Below are positions 28,667 through 36,992 of a DNA stretch of 64,000 nt, one piece after another. Both the position numbers and the translations under genes were made by a program. The stretch lies in assembly GCF_030316885.1 (NCBI RefSeq), contig NZ_JASZYQ010000005.1, forward strand, positions 124,001 to 188,000. Direction: 5' to 3'. The stretch comes from Variovorax jilinensis (GTDB lineage Bacteria > Pseudomonadota > Gammaproteobacteria > Burkholderiales > Burkholderiaceae_C). Numbering within the stretch: position 1 is the stretch's first letter; the number at the start of each line of letters is the position of its first letter. The notes beneath the pieces were generated by a model. That model was not told the origin of the DNA and did no database searches. It was given only the letters and a program-made list of their open reading frames with translations.

Positions 28667-28879
28667 ATGAAATCCAAACCGAAGGTGGGCGAGAAGGTCG
28701 AGTGGGAGACCTCGCAGGGCATGACCACGGGCAAGGTGGTGCGCGAAGTCAAGGGCACGGTGCGAATCAAGGGGCATACCGCCAAGGCATCGAGGGCCGA
28801 GCCGCAGTTCGAGGTCGAAAGCAGCAAGAGCGGCAAGCGCGCGATCCACAAGGCCGAGGCGCTCAGGCGCTCGGGCTGA
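28667..28879 (+). CDS. DUF2945 (TUDOR-like, hypervirulence-associated) small protein
   Basis: A 70-residue basic protein: KPKVGEKVEWETSQGMTTGK, VVREVKGTVRIKGHT and AEPQFEVESSKSGKRAIHKA, matching the short SH3/TUDOR-like DUF2945 group. The ATG at 28667 is preceded by AGGGA at 28656-28660. The group is widespread in soil bacteria and fungi with no proven bacterial function. It is isolated by 106 and 148 nt from its neighbours. Confidence 0.8.
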   Translation: MKSKPKVGEKVEWETSQGMTTGKVVREVKGTVRIKGHTAKASRAEPQFEVESSKSGKRAIHKAEALRRSG

Positions 28880-29027
28880 AGCCGGACGCGTAGACGACAT
28901 GCAACGGGCGGCAGACGGCCCCCGAGGCTCGTCGCAGGATCGGAAGCAGCGACCGCAGAGATCGGGTGGTCGCTTCGATCGCGCATCTCCGACGCGAGCG
29001 AGGGAGCTTTGGCGCAGAATCCGGGGC

Positions 29028-29396
29028 ATGAAACAACTGCTTCCCGCCGTCGTGCTGGCCTTCGCAGGCCTCGCGTCCTCGTCCGCCATGGCCCAGTGGA
29101 ACAACAGCAATCACTTCGAGCAGGACCGCCGCGCCTGCAGCCGCCCGGGCGTCAATTTCGACCGCTGCATGAACCAGCGTGGCTGGAACCGCGGCTGGGG
29201 CGGGCACAACCAGCGCTGGAGCTACCAGCCGCCGCGCCATGGCAACAACTGGCATCAGCCGCCGCCGCCACCGCCGCGGCGCGGCAATCCGCCCCGCCTG
29301 AGCGACATGCAGCAGCGTGCGCTGAACAACTGCGTGCTGTTGCCGCCGCACGAGCAGCCGCGCTGCCGCGCGACCGTCATGTCGACGGTGCGCTAG
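29028..29396 (+). CDS. Small secreted protein rich in Pro, Arg, Asn and Trp
   Basis: A 122-residue exported protein of unknown function. Residues 1-22 are a signal peptide ending SAMAQ. The mature part has four cysteines (RRACSRPGV, DRCMNQRG, NNCVLLPP, PRCRATV), enough for two disulfides, a Trp/Asn/Gly-rich middle and a proline run near residue 78. Its stop lies 4 nt into the convergent TerB/BRCT gene. Confidence 0.72.
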   Translation: MKQLLPAVVLAFAGLASSSAMAQWNNSNHFEQDRRACSRPGVNFDRCMNQRGWNRGWGGHNQRWSYQPPRHGNNWHQPPPPPPRRGNPPRLSDMQQRALNNCVLLPPHEQPRCRATVMSTVR

Positions 29397-29983
29397 GCCT
29401 CCAGGCTCTCGATCCAGCGCCGTTCCGAGACGATCGCGATGCGGTGGCCGGCCTGCTGCAGGGCCACCGCCTCCTCGATCTCGCGGCCGCAGGGCGCGGC
29501 AAGCCAGTCGGACCCGACCTTGCTGCCGATCACGAGGTAGTGCACGTTGCTGCTCACGCTGCGCACCGGCCATGCGCCGGCCTGCTCGAGCAGGCGCTCG
29601 CAGGCGGCACGCGTGCCGTGCAGGAAATCGCCCGCCAGGCAGACCACGGCGTCGCGCAGCGCCACGGGTGCCGTGTCGTCGATCGGCATCGCGATGGCGG
29701 CCGCAGCGGCCGAGTCGGTCAGCGCGAAGTCGTTCGCCGCCAGTTCCTTGAGCGTCGCCATCAGGTAGGCGCGTTCTTCCTCGCTCACGTGGCCGTCGGC
29801 CAGCACGGTGTCGATCGCGCGGCCGATCGCGGCGCCGGGCCACATGCGCGCGATGTCCTGGTGCCCGGACAGCCAGACCTTGAGGAACTCGATCTCGAGG
29901 TCGTGCAGGTCGTCGTCGGCGACCAGGCCGTTGACGATGCCGAGCAGTTGTTCGATCGCTTCCTGGTGGGCAGAGGTGCTCAT
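29393..29983 (-). CDS. TerB-like plus BRCT-domain protein
   Basis: A 196-residue protein. The N-terminal 110 residues resemble a TerB-like helical domain with acid clusters (LVADDDLHDLEIEFLKVW, DGHVSEEERAYLMATLKEL). The C-terminal 85 residues resemble a BRCT fold: VVCLAGDFLHGTRAACERLL, VHYLVIGSKVGSDW and AGHRIAIVSERRWIESL, the last with the conserved BRCT Trp. The same combination occurs in proteins annotated as NAD-dependent DNA ligase-like. The start overlaps the AI-2E transporter stop as ATGA (29980-29983), so translation is probably coupled. The role is unknown. Confidence 0.77.
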   Translation of the reverse strand: MSTSAHQEAIEQLLGIVNGLVADDDLHDLEIEFLKVWLSGHQDIARMWPGAAIGRAIDTVLADGHVSEEERAYLMATLKELAANDFALTDSAAAAAIAMPIDDTAPVALRDAVVCLAGDFLHGTRAACERLLEQAGAWPVRSVSSNVHYLVIGSKVGSDWLAAPCGREIEEAVALQQAGHRIAIVSERRWIESLEA

Positions 29984-31095
29984 GGGGTCGGTCCGGGAGT
30001 GGTGGGCAGGGGGAGGGGCAGGGGTGCGGTGGTGGCCGGCGGCGGCGCTTCGGCGCTGTCGAGCCAGGCGTTCATGAGGGTGTACGACACGGCCAGCAGC
30101 ACCGGCCCGACGAAGATGCCGACCAGGCCGAAGCCGAGCAGGCCGCCGATCACGCCCGCGAAGATCAGCAGCAGCGGCAGGTCGGCGCCGCGGCGGATCA
30201 GCATCGGTCGCAGGAAGTTGTCCATGGTGCCGACGATGAGGGTCCACACCAGCAGGAAGATGCTCCAGCCCGTGTCCCCGTGCCAGAACACCCAGATGGT
30301 GGCCGGTGCCAGAACCAGGGTCGGGCCCAGCTGGACGATGCACAGGATGAACATCACGGCCGTGAGGAGGGCTGCGAAGGGCACGCCGGCGATCGCCAGC
30401 CCGATGCCGCCGACCACGGCCTGCACGATGGCGGTCACGCCCACGCCCAGCGCCACGCCCCGGATGGCCTTGCCGGCCAGCACCACGGCGTCCTCGCCGC
30501 GCTGGCCGCCCAGCCGGCGGCCGAAGCGCCGTACTTCGTGGGCCGCGCCCTCGCCCTGCGCGTACATCAGGCCGGCAATCACCACCGTCAGCAGGAACTG
30601 AAGCGTCAGGGCGCCGACCACGCCGGCCTGCGAGAACAGCCAGCCCGTCACCTGCGATGCGTAGGGCGTGACCTTGGCCTCGACGCCCGCGACGCCGGAG
30701 GCCACGAGTTCCTCCCAGGCCGTCGTGATCTTCGGCCCGACGAAGGGCAGTCCGCCGACCCATTCGGGCAGTTGCGGCGGGCCCTTGGCGATCAGCCCGC
30801 GGAACCAGGCCACGACCTCGTCGGCGTTGGCCGCGATGGTCGAGATCGCCATGGTCAGGGGCAGCACGAACAGCAGCAGCAGGATCAGGACCATCACGAG
30901 CACTGCCAGGCTGCGGCGCCTCCAGAGCCTGGCCTCGAACCACAGCAGCGCCGGCCAGGTCGCGACCACCACCATGACGGCCCAGATCGTCGCGCCCAGG
31001 AAGGGCCTGAGGATCCACAGGGTCGAGCCGATCAGCAGCACGATAGTGAGCACGACCAGCGTGTTCTTGGCCAGATCCAGGCGCGTCTCGGTCAT
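29980..31095 (-). CDS. AI-2E/PerM-family permease
   Basis: A 371-residue membrane protein of the AI-2E transporter family with about seven helices: two at the N-terminus (residues 10-50), a hairpin near 65-85, a large loop to about 150 and a C-terminal bundle with IAGVPFAALLTAVMFILCIVQLGP and VGTMDNFLRPMLIRRGADLP, a family hallmark. Members include putative autoinducer-2 exporters and Na+/H+ antiporters. The C-terminus ends in a Pro/Thr-rich tail. It is the first gene of a two-gene unit with the TerB/BRCT protein. Confidence 0.9.
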   Translation of the reverse strand: MTETRLDLAKNTLVVLTIVLLIGSTLWILRPFLGATIWAVMVVVATWPALLWFEARLWRRRSLAVLVMVLILLLLFVLPLTMAISTIAANADEVVAWFRGLIAKGPPQLPEWVGGLPFVGPKITTAWEELVASGVAGVEAKVTPYASQVTGWLFSQAGVVGALTLQFLLTVVIAGLMYAQGEGAAHEVRRFGRRLGGQRGEDAVVLAGKAIRGVALGVGVTAIVQAVVGGIGLAIAGVPFAALLTAVMFILCIVQLGPTLVLAPATIWVFWHGDTGWSIFLLVWTLIVGTMDNFLRPMLIRRGADLPLLLIFAGVIGGLLGFGLVGIFVGPVLLAVSYTLMNAWLDSAEAPPPATTAPLPLPLPTTPGPTP

Positions 31096-31229
31096 GGTGT
31101 CACTCCTCGTTGGCTTGTTCTCGGCGCCTCGCTCGTTTCAGCGCGCCTGCGGGCGATCGTATGCGAAGGCGACCGTGCCGGCCCGGCGTCGCGGGCTGCG
31201 TCAGAATGCGGCATCTCTCTGGAGCCTGC

Positions 31230-31823
31230 ATGAACCGCAATTTCCAAGCCATGTGCCCGCTGCGCCGGGCGCTGACCCGCGCGCGTGTCCTTGCGCTTGC
31301 GCTGCCGCTCGCCGCCGCCAGCCTGCCCGCTGCGGCGCAGGCACCGATCTACGAGTCGCGCGACAAGGCGGGGCCGGTGTTCTCCGACCAGCCTTCGCCC
31401 GGCGCGGTGCAGATCGATCTGCCGCCACCCGTGGTGATCCAGACCACGCCGCCGCCGGCGCCCTCGTCCGCGCCGGCTGCCCAGGCGCCGGCGTACAGCG
31501 CGCTCGCCATCGTCTCGCCCGCGAACCAGGGCACCTTCCATTCCAACACCGGGGCCATCGACATCCGCGTGCAGGCCACGCCGGCCCTGCGCCGTGGCGC
31601 CGGCGACCGCTTCCGGGTCCGGCTCGACGGGCAGCTGGTACCGCGCGACTTCCATCGCGGCGCGATCCACCTCACGGCGGCGGACTGGAGCGCGACGGCG
31701 CAGCCCGGCACCGTCTCGCACACGCTGGCCGTTGCCGTGGTCGACCGTTCGGGCAACGTGCTGATCGAGTCGCAGCCCGTGGTGTTCTATGTCCACCATG
31801 CCTCGGTGAACAGGCCGCACTGA
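31230..31823 (+). CDS. Secreted protein with proline-rich linker (DUF4124-like N-terminus)
   Basis: A 197-residue exported protein: a signal peptide to about residue 37 (LALALPLAAASLPAAAQA), a short IYESRDKAGPVFSDQPSPGA block that resembles DUF4124, a Pro/Ala linker (residues 66-90), and a C-terminal domain of about 100 residues with VSPANQGTFHSNTGAIDIRV, suggesting a beta-sandwich. The ATG at 31230 follows GGAG at 31221-31224. No function can be assigned. It lies 29 nt upstream of the SnoaL-like gene and could share a transcript with it. Confidence 0.75.
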   Translation: MNRNFQAMCPLRRALTRARVLALALPLAAASLPAAAQAPIYESRDKAGPVFSDQPSPGAVQIDLPPPVVIQTTPPPAPSSAPAAQAPAYSALAIVSPANQGTFHSNTGAIDIRVQATPALRRGAGDRFRVRLDGQLVPRDFHRGAIHLTAADWSATAQPGTVSHTLAVAVVDRSGNVLIESQPVVFYVHHASVNRPH

Positions 31824-31852
31824 CCGCACCCCACTTTGCACAGGACCCCTCC

Positions 31853-32245
31853 ATGACCAAGATCGACACCCTCGCCGCCTGGCACGCCCTCGTGAAATCG
31901 CGCCGGGCCTCGGACCTCGAAGCACTGCTCGCCGACGATGCCACCTTCCATTCGCCCGTGGTCCACACGCCGCAGGTGGGCAAGGCCATCACGCAGAAGT
32001 ACCTCGGGGCCGCGCTGTCGGTGTTCTTCAACGACACCTTCCGCTACGTGCGCGAGGTGGTCGGCCCGCAGGATGCCGTGCTCGAGTTCCAGGTCGTCAT
32101 CGACGGCATCGAGGTCAACGGCGTCGACATGATCCGCTGGAACGACCAGGGCCGGATCGTCGACTTCAAGGTGATGCTGCGGCCCCTCAAGGCGATCAAC
32201 CTGATCCACCAGAAGATGGGCGCGATGCTGCAGGCGCAGCGCTGA
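31853..32245 (+). CDS. SnoaL/NTF2-like protein
   Basis: A 130-residue NTF2-like fold: an N-terminal helix (TLAAWHALVKSRRASDLEALLADDATFHSPVVHTP), TFRYVREVVGPQDAVLEFQVVIDG and IEVNGVDMIRWNDQGRIVDFKVMLRP, the strands forming the curved sheet and pocket. Members act as isomerases, cyclases or simple binding proteins. The ATG at 31853 gives the normal length. The nucleoside deoxyribosyltransferase-like gene starts 36 nt downstream. Confidence 0.82.
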   Translation: MTKIDTLAAWHALVKSRRASDLEALLADDATFHSPVVHTPQVGKAITQKYLGAALSVFFNDTFRYVREVVGPQDAVLEFQVVIDGIEVNGVDMIRWNDQGRIVDFKVMLRPLKAINLIHQKMGAMLQAQR

Positions 32246-32280
32246 GCTTCCCGGCGGCGTGCCGCCCGCCTCGCCCTGCC

Positions 32281-32862
32281 ATGACCGCAGACCTTGCCGC
32301 CGACCATCCGCAGACCCTGCCGCGCGTCTACCTGGCCGGCCCCGACGTCTTCCTGCCCGACTGTGCCGCGCGCTTCGACTCGCTGCGTGCGCTGTGCAGC
32401 GCCTGCGGCCTGATCGGCGTGCCGCCCTCGGACGGCGACTTCGAGGCGGGCGGCAGCGACGACGAGCGCGCCGCGCGCATCTACGAAGGCAACATCGCGC
32501 TGATCCGCGCGGCCGACGGCGTGATCGCGAATCTTTCGAACTTCCGCGGCCAGGAACCCGATTCCGGCACGGTGTTCGAGGTCGGCTTCGCGATCGCGCT
32601 CGGCAAGCCGGTGGTGGCGTACGGCGTGCCCGATGGCAGCTATGCCGAGCGCGTCGCGGCGGCCATTCCGTGCAGCCGCGATGCCGCGGGCATCACGCGC
32701 GAGCGCGCCAGCGGCCTCATGGTCGAAGGCCTGGGTCAGCGGCTCAACCTGATGCTCGCGCGCTCGGCCGACATCGAGCCGAGCGCGGAGGCGGCGCTGC
32801 GCCGGCTGGCGGCGCGGCTTCAGTCGAGCAGCAGCAGCCCCAGCACGTGCTCGTCGACGTAG
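32281..32862 (+). CDS. Nucleoside 2-deoxyribosyltransferase family protein
   Basis: A 193-residue protein of the nucleoside 2-deoxyribosyltransferase fold. VYLAGPDVFLPD near residue 16 and the acidic EPDSGTVFEVGFAIALGKPVVAYG near residue 91 (active-site Glu in a GT-x-F-E-x-G-x-A motif) are characteristic; ALIRAADGVIANLSNFRG precedes it. The enzyme exchanges bases on deoxynucleosides or hydrolyses deoxynucleotides. Its last 43 bases overlap the convergent GNAT gene, and the low-complexity SSSSSPSTCSST end probably reflects that overlap. Confidence 0.86.
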   Translation: MTADLAADHPQTLPRVYLAGPDVFLPDCAARFDSLRALCSACGLIGVPPSDGDFEAGGSDDERAARIYEGNIALIRAADGVIANLSNFRGQEPDSGTVFEVGFAIALGKPVVAYGVPDGSYAERVAAAIPCSRDAAGITRERASGLMVEGLGQRLNLMLARSADIEPSAEAALRRLAARLQSSSSSPSTCSST

Positions 32863-33305
32863 TGCGACTGGTCGGCACGCTTGTAGAAATCGCGCAGCGT
32901 GCCTTCGATCGTGAAACCCATCCGGCCGTAGAAGCGCAGCGCCTGCGCGTTGTCGCTCTCGGCATAGAGCTCGATGCGCCGGATGCCGTCGGCGCGCAGC
33001 CGCGCGATCGCGTCTTCCACCATCGCGCGACCGATGCCCTGGCCATGGCGGCGCGGGTCGACCGCGAGCGTGCCGAGCAGCGCGACGTGACTCACGCGAC
33101 CCGGATAGCGCGTGGCGCGGTAGAAGCCCGCGACCTCGCCCGCGGTCTCCCAGACGTAGAAGCACCCGCTCGCGAGCAGATCGCGATACACCTCGCCGAA
33201 GGCCTCGAGCGGCATCGGGTCGTAGGTCAGGAAGGGCACGACCTCGGGGTGCGAGTAGATCGCGAAGACGGCTTCGATGTCGGTGGGCGTGGCGAGGCGG
33301 CGCAT
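32820..33305 (-). CDS. GNAT-family N-acetyltransferase
   Basis: A 161-residue GNAT domain. The acetyl-CoA-binding segment LLGTLAVDPRRHGQGIGRAM near residue 75 has the R-x-x-G-x-G/A pattern, and DNAQALRFYGRMGFTIEG near 118 is the usual last strand-helix. The start is ATG at 33305 (MRRLATPTD); an in-frame upstream ATG at 33377 has no matching sequence. The 3' end overlaps the deoxyribosyltransferase gene by 43 bp on the other strand. The substrate is unknown. Confidence 0.87.
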   Translation of the reverse strand: MRRLATPTDIEAVFAIYSHPEVVPFLTYDPMPLEAFGEVYRDLLASGCFYVWETAGEVAGFYRATRYPGRVSHVALLGTLAVDPRRHGQGIGRAMVEDAIARLRADGIRRIELYAESDNAQALRFYGRMGFTIEGTLRDFYKRADQSHYVDEHVLGLLLLD

Positions 33306-33407
33306 GGGTGGCAGCAGGTGTCGTGGTGAACGGGTGGAGGGCGAATCGAAAGGCGGGACCCGGCGAGCCGCGAGCATAGCCGCGCAGCCGGACTATCCTC
33401 CTGCCGC

Positions 33408-34430
33408 ATGGCTTCCTTCCATGCGCTGCGGCGCCTGCTTGCTGTCGGCGCGACGTTCCTGGTCCTGAGCCCGGGCGCGCCCGCGTTCGCCTCCACCGAT
33501 GCTGCATGTCTCGACACGGGAGGATCGCGTCCCCCATCGGACCGCGCGCTGGCGCTGGCCGCGGCCGCCCGGCGCGAGCACCTGGCTTTCGGCGGCCAGT
33601 CGCTGGACGCGGAAGGGCGGCTGGTCGCGTCGGGCCTGTCCGAAGCCGAGGATGTGCGCGCGTCGGCGCTCGCCCAGGCGCCGTGGCAGCGCGTGCTGGA
33701 CTACTGGCGGGCCGTGGACCCGACCGACGATCGGCTGCCGTACCTCGTGCGCTTCGGCGGCCTGCGCCCGGCCGAGCGTGTGCTGCTGCAGCAATCCCTG
33801 CGGCAGGCCACGACGGGCGCGCTGCAGGGCCTGGGCGTCGGCCCTGACCAGGGGCTCGCCACGCAGGACCTGCGCGCGGTCGAGGCCGCGCTGGCCCGCG
33901 TCGCGGTGATCGACACGCCGTGGTCGGCCGCCTTCGTGAGCTGGCTGGCACGCGAAGCCCGGCTTGGCCCGCACGAGTTCGCGTTTTCCGAGGCCCACGC
34001 CGACTACGCGGGCGCCGCATGGCAGGCGGGCATCGACGAGGCGGCCGGCCGCGGCACGGCCTACGCGCTGCGCGCCTGCGATCTGACCCGGACGCCACCG
34101 CGCGTCGGCGATCTGGTCTGCCAGGCGCGCGGCAGTGTGTCCGGACTCGACAGCTTCGAGCGCATCGGAGAGGCGCTGGTGCGGCGCGGGGCCGCGGGCG
34201 GGGCGCTGCCCATGCACTGCGATGTCGTGGTGGCGGTGGACGAAGCGGGCTTCGATGCCGTCGGCGGCAACGTGCTGCAGTCCGTGACATCGAGACGGCT
34301 GGCGTTCGCGCCCGGAACGCGGCTGCTCGATCGGAGCTATCTGCCCGACGGCTGCGTCGCCGGCGCCGCGAATTGCGTCGACCGGCACCTGAGCCGGCAG
34401 CCGTGGTCGCTGCTGCTTCAGTGGCGCTGA
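33408..34430 (+). CDS. Exported DUF2272-domain protein
   Basis: A 340-residue protein with a signal peptide (residues 1-28, ending APAFAS). From about residue 155 it matches DUF2272: IDTPWSAAFVSWLAREARLG, FAFSEAHADYAGAAWQAG, CDLTRTPPRVGDLVCQARG and MHCDVVVAVDE, with a Cys/His pair that suggests an NlpC-like amidase fold. The preceding 125 residues are not recognised. It may act on the cell wall in the periplasm. The gene stands alone, 118 nt from the next gene on the same strand. Confidence 0.78.
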   Translation: MASFHALRRLLAVGATFLVLSPGAPAFASTDAACLDTGGSRPPSDRALALAAAARREHLAFGGQSLDAEGRLVASGLSEAEDVRASALAQAPWQRVLDYWRAVDPTDDRLPYLVRFGGLRPAERVLLQQSLRQATTGALQGLGVGPDQGLATQDLRAVEAALARVAVIDTPWSAAFVSWLAREARLGPHEFAFSEAHADYAGAAWQAGIDEAAGRGTAYALRACDLTRTPPRVGDLVCQARGSVSGLDSFERIGEALVRRGAAGGALPMHCDVVVAVDEAGFDAVGGNVLQSVTSRRLAFAPGTRLLDRSYLPDGCVAGAANCVDRHLSRQPWSLLLQWR

Positions 34431-34517
34431 GATCCGGCATCAGCCGGACGGCCTACCTCCACGAGGGGCCCCGGACTACGAGCGCGATGCATGCAAACCG
34501 AGCTACAACCTGATCCT

Positions 34518-34543
34518 GGAAAGCTTTCGCTTTCCGCAGGAGG
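34518..34543 (+). promoter_or_regulatory. Hairpin next to the Shine-Dalgarno of the 34549 gene
   Basis: GGAAAGC (34518-34524) and GCTTTCC (34529-34535) form a 7-bp stem with a TTTC loop; CCT at 34515-34517 can pair further with AGG at 34538-34540, the first half of the AGGAGG ribosome-binding site at 34538-34543. Confidence 0.5.
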
Positions 34544-34548
34544 ATCGG

Positions 34549-34842
34549 ATGTTCAGTTTTTTCCTTCCCAACCGCAACGGCCACCTGCGCCGTGTCATGA
34601 CGCTGCTCGAGGAAGCCCACCTCGCACGCATCGAGCACCAGGCGGCGGCCGAGCATCATGGTGCACTGGCCCGCATGTATGCCGAGCGCGCCAAGCGACT
34701 CGAACGCGAGGTCTACGGCGCCGGTCACCTGCCCGGTGACGGCGGGGCTGCGCACGCCGGCCACAAGCAGGCCGAGGACAAGTCGGTGGTCTACGCCCTC
34801 GATGCGGGGCGAAGGCTCGAAGGGCAGGGCAAGGGCGGTTGA
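34549..34842 (+). CDS. Small hypothetical protein with strong ribosome-binding site
   Basis: A 97-residue protein with no recognised family. It starts MFSFFLPNRNGHLRRVMTLL and is mostly helical, with charged, His-rich segments (EEAHLARIEHQAAAEHHGALA, then YAERAKRLEREVYG), so a short coiled coil is possible; the C-terminal third is Gly-rich. AGGAGG at 34538-34543 gives it one of the best Shine-Dalgarno sequences in the window. The hairpin just before could affect translation. Confidence 0.68.
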   Translation: MFSFFLPNRNGHLRRVMTLLEEAHLARIEHQAAAEHHGALARMYAERAKRLEREVYGAGHLPGDGGAAHAGHKQAEDKSVVYALDAGRRLEGQGKGG

Positions 34843-34936
34843 GCGCTGCCGAGAGGCCACGAAGGCGGCCTTGCCGTGCCGCCGCCAGCACAGCGCGCCA
34901 ACGGCTGACGCCGATCGGTTGCGTGCAGGCGGGACA

Positions 34937-36283
34937 ATGCAGTGCATGCACATCCCGAACCGATCGGACTTTCGAGGGCACGCGGTCCTCGCCGCGCTGG
35001 CGTTGAGCCTGCTCGCCGGCTGCGCCTCGGCGCCGCCCGTACCGCCGGCCCCGGCCCCTGCAGCGCCCGCGGCGGTTCCGACGCCTCTGCCGGCCGCCGT
35101 CGCGCCAGCACCCGCGACCGCCCCGGCAGCCGCGGCCCCCGAAGTCAGCCAGGCCCAGCGCGAGCAGGCCTTTGCGCAATGGGTGGCCGATTTCCGTGCC
35201 GAGATGCGCGCCCGCGGCATCGGCGAGTCCACGCTGCGCGACGCCTTCGATCAGGTGCAGTTCCAGCCACGCGTGGTCGAGCTCGATCGCGCGCAGCCCG
35301 AGTTCACGCGGCCGGTGTGGGAGTACCTCGATGGTGCCGCCTCGCCGCAGCGCATCTCGCGCGGCCAGCAGAAGCTCGCCGAGGTGCGACCGCAGGCGGA
35401 GGCTGCAGCCGCGCGCTACGGCGTGCCGCCCACGATCCTGGTGGCGATCTGGGGCGTCGAGAGCAATTTCGGCAGCAACTACGGCAGCATCCCGACCATC
35501 GATGCGCTCGCCACCCTGGCCTTCGACGGGCGGCGCCGCGACTGGGCGCGCGGCGAGCTGCTGGCGGCGTTGCGCATCATCGACAGCGGCGACATCGATC
35601 ACGCACGCATGGTTGGTTCATGGGCCGGTGCCATGGGTCAGACGCAGTTCATGCCGTCGAACTTTCTCACCTATGCGGTCGACGCCGACGGCGACGGCCG
35701 GCGCGACATCTGGGGCAGCATGGCCGATGTCATGGCCTCGACCGCCAACTACCTCGCGCGTTCAGGCTGGAAGGCCGGCCAGCCCTGGGGCGTCGAGGTG
35801 CGGCTGCCGGCGGGCTTCGACTACGCGCGCGCCGATGCGGCGCTGCGCCAGACCAGCGCGCAATGGGCCTCCGAAGGCGTGCGCACCATCGACGGCCGCC
35901 CGCTGCCGGCCTTCGACGAGAGCGCGATCCTGCTGCCGGCCGGGGCGCGCGGACCCGCCTTCCTCGTCGGACCCAATTTCCGCACCATCCTGCGCTACAA
36001 CAATTCCGACAGCTACGCGCTCGCGGTGGCCTTGCTGGCGCAGCGCATCGGCGGCGGGCCCGGCGTGCAGGCAGCGTGGCCGCGCGAAGTCACGACGCTC
36101 ACGCGCAGCCAGCTGCGCGCGTTGCAGACGGCGCTGAACGAGCGCGGCTTCGCCAGCGGCGAGCCCGACGGCACCATGGGCCCGGCCACGCGCGGCGCAT
36201 TGCGCCGCTTCCAGCTCGAGCAGGGCCTGCCTGCCGATGGCTATCCGACCACCGAGCTGCTGCAGCGGCTGGTCGCGCCCTGA
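34937..36283 (+). CDS. Lytic murein transglycosylase B lipoprotein with peptidoglycan-binding domain
   Basis: A 448-residue MltB-like protein. After the lipobox LLAGC near residue 25 and a Pro/Ala linker comes the catalytic domain: RYGVPPTILVAIWGVESNFG near residue 155, with the catalytic Glu in ESNFG, GAMGQTQFMPSNFLTYAVDADGDGRRD-like segment near 235 and DVMASTANYL. The C-terminal 60 residues are a PG_binding_1 repeat (ALQTALNERGFASGEPDGT, TRGALRRFQLEQGLPADG). It cleaves peptidoglycan with anhydromuropeptide formation at the outer membrane. Start ATG at 34937 or 34946. Confidence 0.92.
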   Translation: MQCMHIPNRSDFRGHAVLAALALSLLAGCASAPPVPPAPAPAAPAAVPTPLPAAVAPAPATAPAAAAPEVSQAQREQAFAQWVADFRAEMRARGIGESTLRDAFDQVQFQPRVVELDRAQPEFTRPVWEYLDGAASPQRISRGQQKLAEVRPQAEAAAARYGVPPTILVAIWGVESNFGSNYGSIPTIDALATLAFDGRRRDWARGELLAALRIIDSGDIDHARMVGSWAGAMGQTQFMPSNFLTYAVDADGDGRRDIWGSMADVMASTANYLARSGWKAGQPWGVEVRLPAGFDYARADAALRQTSAQWASEGVRTIDGRPLPAFDESAILLPAGARGPAFLVGPNFRTILRYNNSDSYALAVALLAQRIGGGPGVQAAWPREVTTLTRSQLRALQTALNERGFASGEPDGTMGPATRGALRRFQLEQGLPADGYPTTELLQRLVAP

Positions 36284-36317
36284 GCGCCACGCGGCGGATC
36301 GAACCGGGCGTCGGAGC

Positions 36318-36839
36318 TCAGCCGTCCACGGGCGCGGCTGGCGTCGCGAGGATGCGCTGGTAGAAGGCAACATCCAGCCAGCGTCCGAACTTGAAGCCCG
36401 CCTGCCGCACGGTGCCGCTGTGCGTGAAGCCCAGGCGCTCGTGCAGCGCGATGCTGCCGGCGTTGGCCGCATCGATGGCACCGACCATCACGTGCATGTC
36501 GCGCTCGATCGCGGCGTCGATGATCGCCTCCATGAGGGTGCGACCCAGGCCGGCGCCGCGGTGCGCGGCATCGACGTAGACCGAATGCTCGACCGTGTAC
36601 TTGTAGGCCGGAAAGGCGCGAAAGCTGCCGTAGCTCGCGAAGCCCAGCAGCTTGCCCTCTGCATCGACCGCGCCGATCACCGGGAAGCCCCCGGCGCGCT
36701 TGGTCGAGAACCAGGCCGCCATCTGCTCGGCGGTGCGCGGCTTGTAGTCGTACAGCGCGGTGGAGTTGACGATGGCGTCGTTGAGGATCGCGAGGATCGC
36801 GTCCGAGTGGAGTTCTTCGGTGCAGTGGAGCAGGCGCAT
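36318..36839 (-). CDS. GNAT acetyltransferase, phosphinothricin/methionine-sulfone type
   Basis: A 173-residue GNAT of the Pat/Bar/MddA group: LNDAIVNSTALYDYKPRT near residue 18, GGFPVIGAVDAEGKLLGFAS, SVYVDAAHRGAGLGRTLMEA near 87 (acetyl-CoA loop) and AANAGSIALHERLGFTHSGTV near 125. The group acetylates phosphinothricin, methionine sulfoximine or sulfone. Start ATG at 36839. It is divergent from the urea transporter with a 153-bp gap. Confidence 0.88.
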   Translation of the reverse strand: MRLLHCTEELHSDAILAILNDAIVNSTALYDYKPRTAEQMAAWFSTKRAGGFPVIGAVDAEGKLLGFASYGSFRAFPAYKYTVEHSVYVDAAHRGAGLGRTLMEAIIDAAIERDMHVMVGAIDAANAGSIALHERLGFTHSGTVRQAGFKFGRWLDVAFYQRILATPAAPVDG

Positions 36840-36918
36840 GGTTGAAGTCCCTTGTTCCGACGGGCTTGCGGAGGCTCGAATATAGGTCGCTCGCGGGGGC
36901 CCGACTTGTGCGTAGGCA

Positions 36919-36947
36919 TTGACAACCCGGCGACCCCGTCGAACACT
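36919..36947 (+). promoter_or_regulatory. Possible sigma-70 promoter of the urea transporter gene
   Basis: TTGACA at 36919-36924 is a full -35 match. At 17 nt spacing the -10 is a poor AACACT (36942-36947). It lies about 45 nt before the transporter start. Confidence 0.3.
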
Positions 36948-36992
36948 TCCCGCCGCCCGCGCGCCGTACCGGTGCGCCTTACCGGAACCTCC

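Noticed and set aside
32044..34440. 798-codon open frame on the minus strand
   Set aside because: It covers four well-supported genes and reads as Arg/Pro/Ala-rich sequence; only the piece in the GNAT region matches a different frame's real gene.
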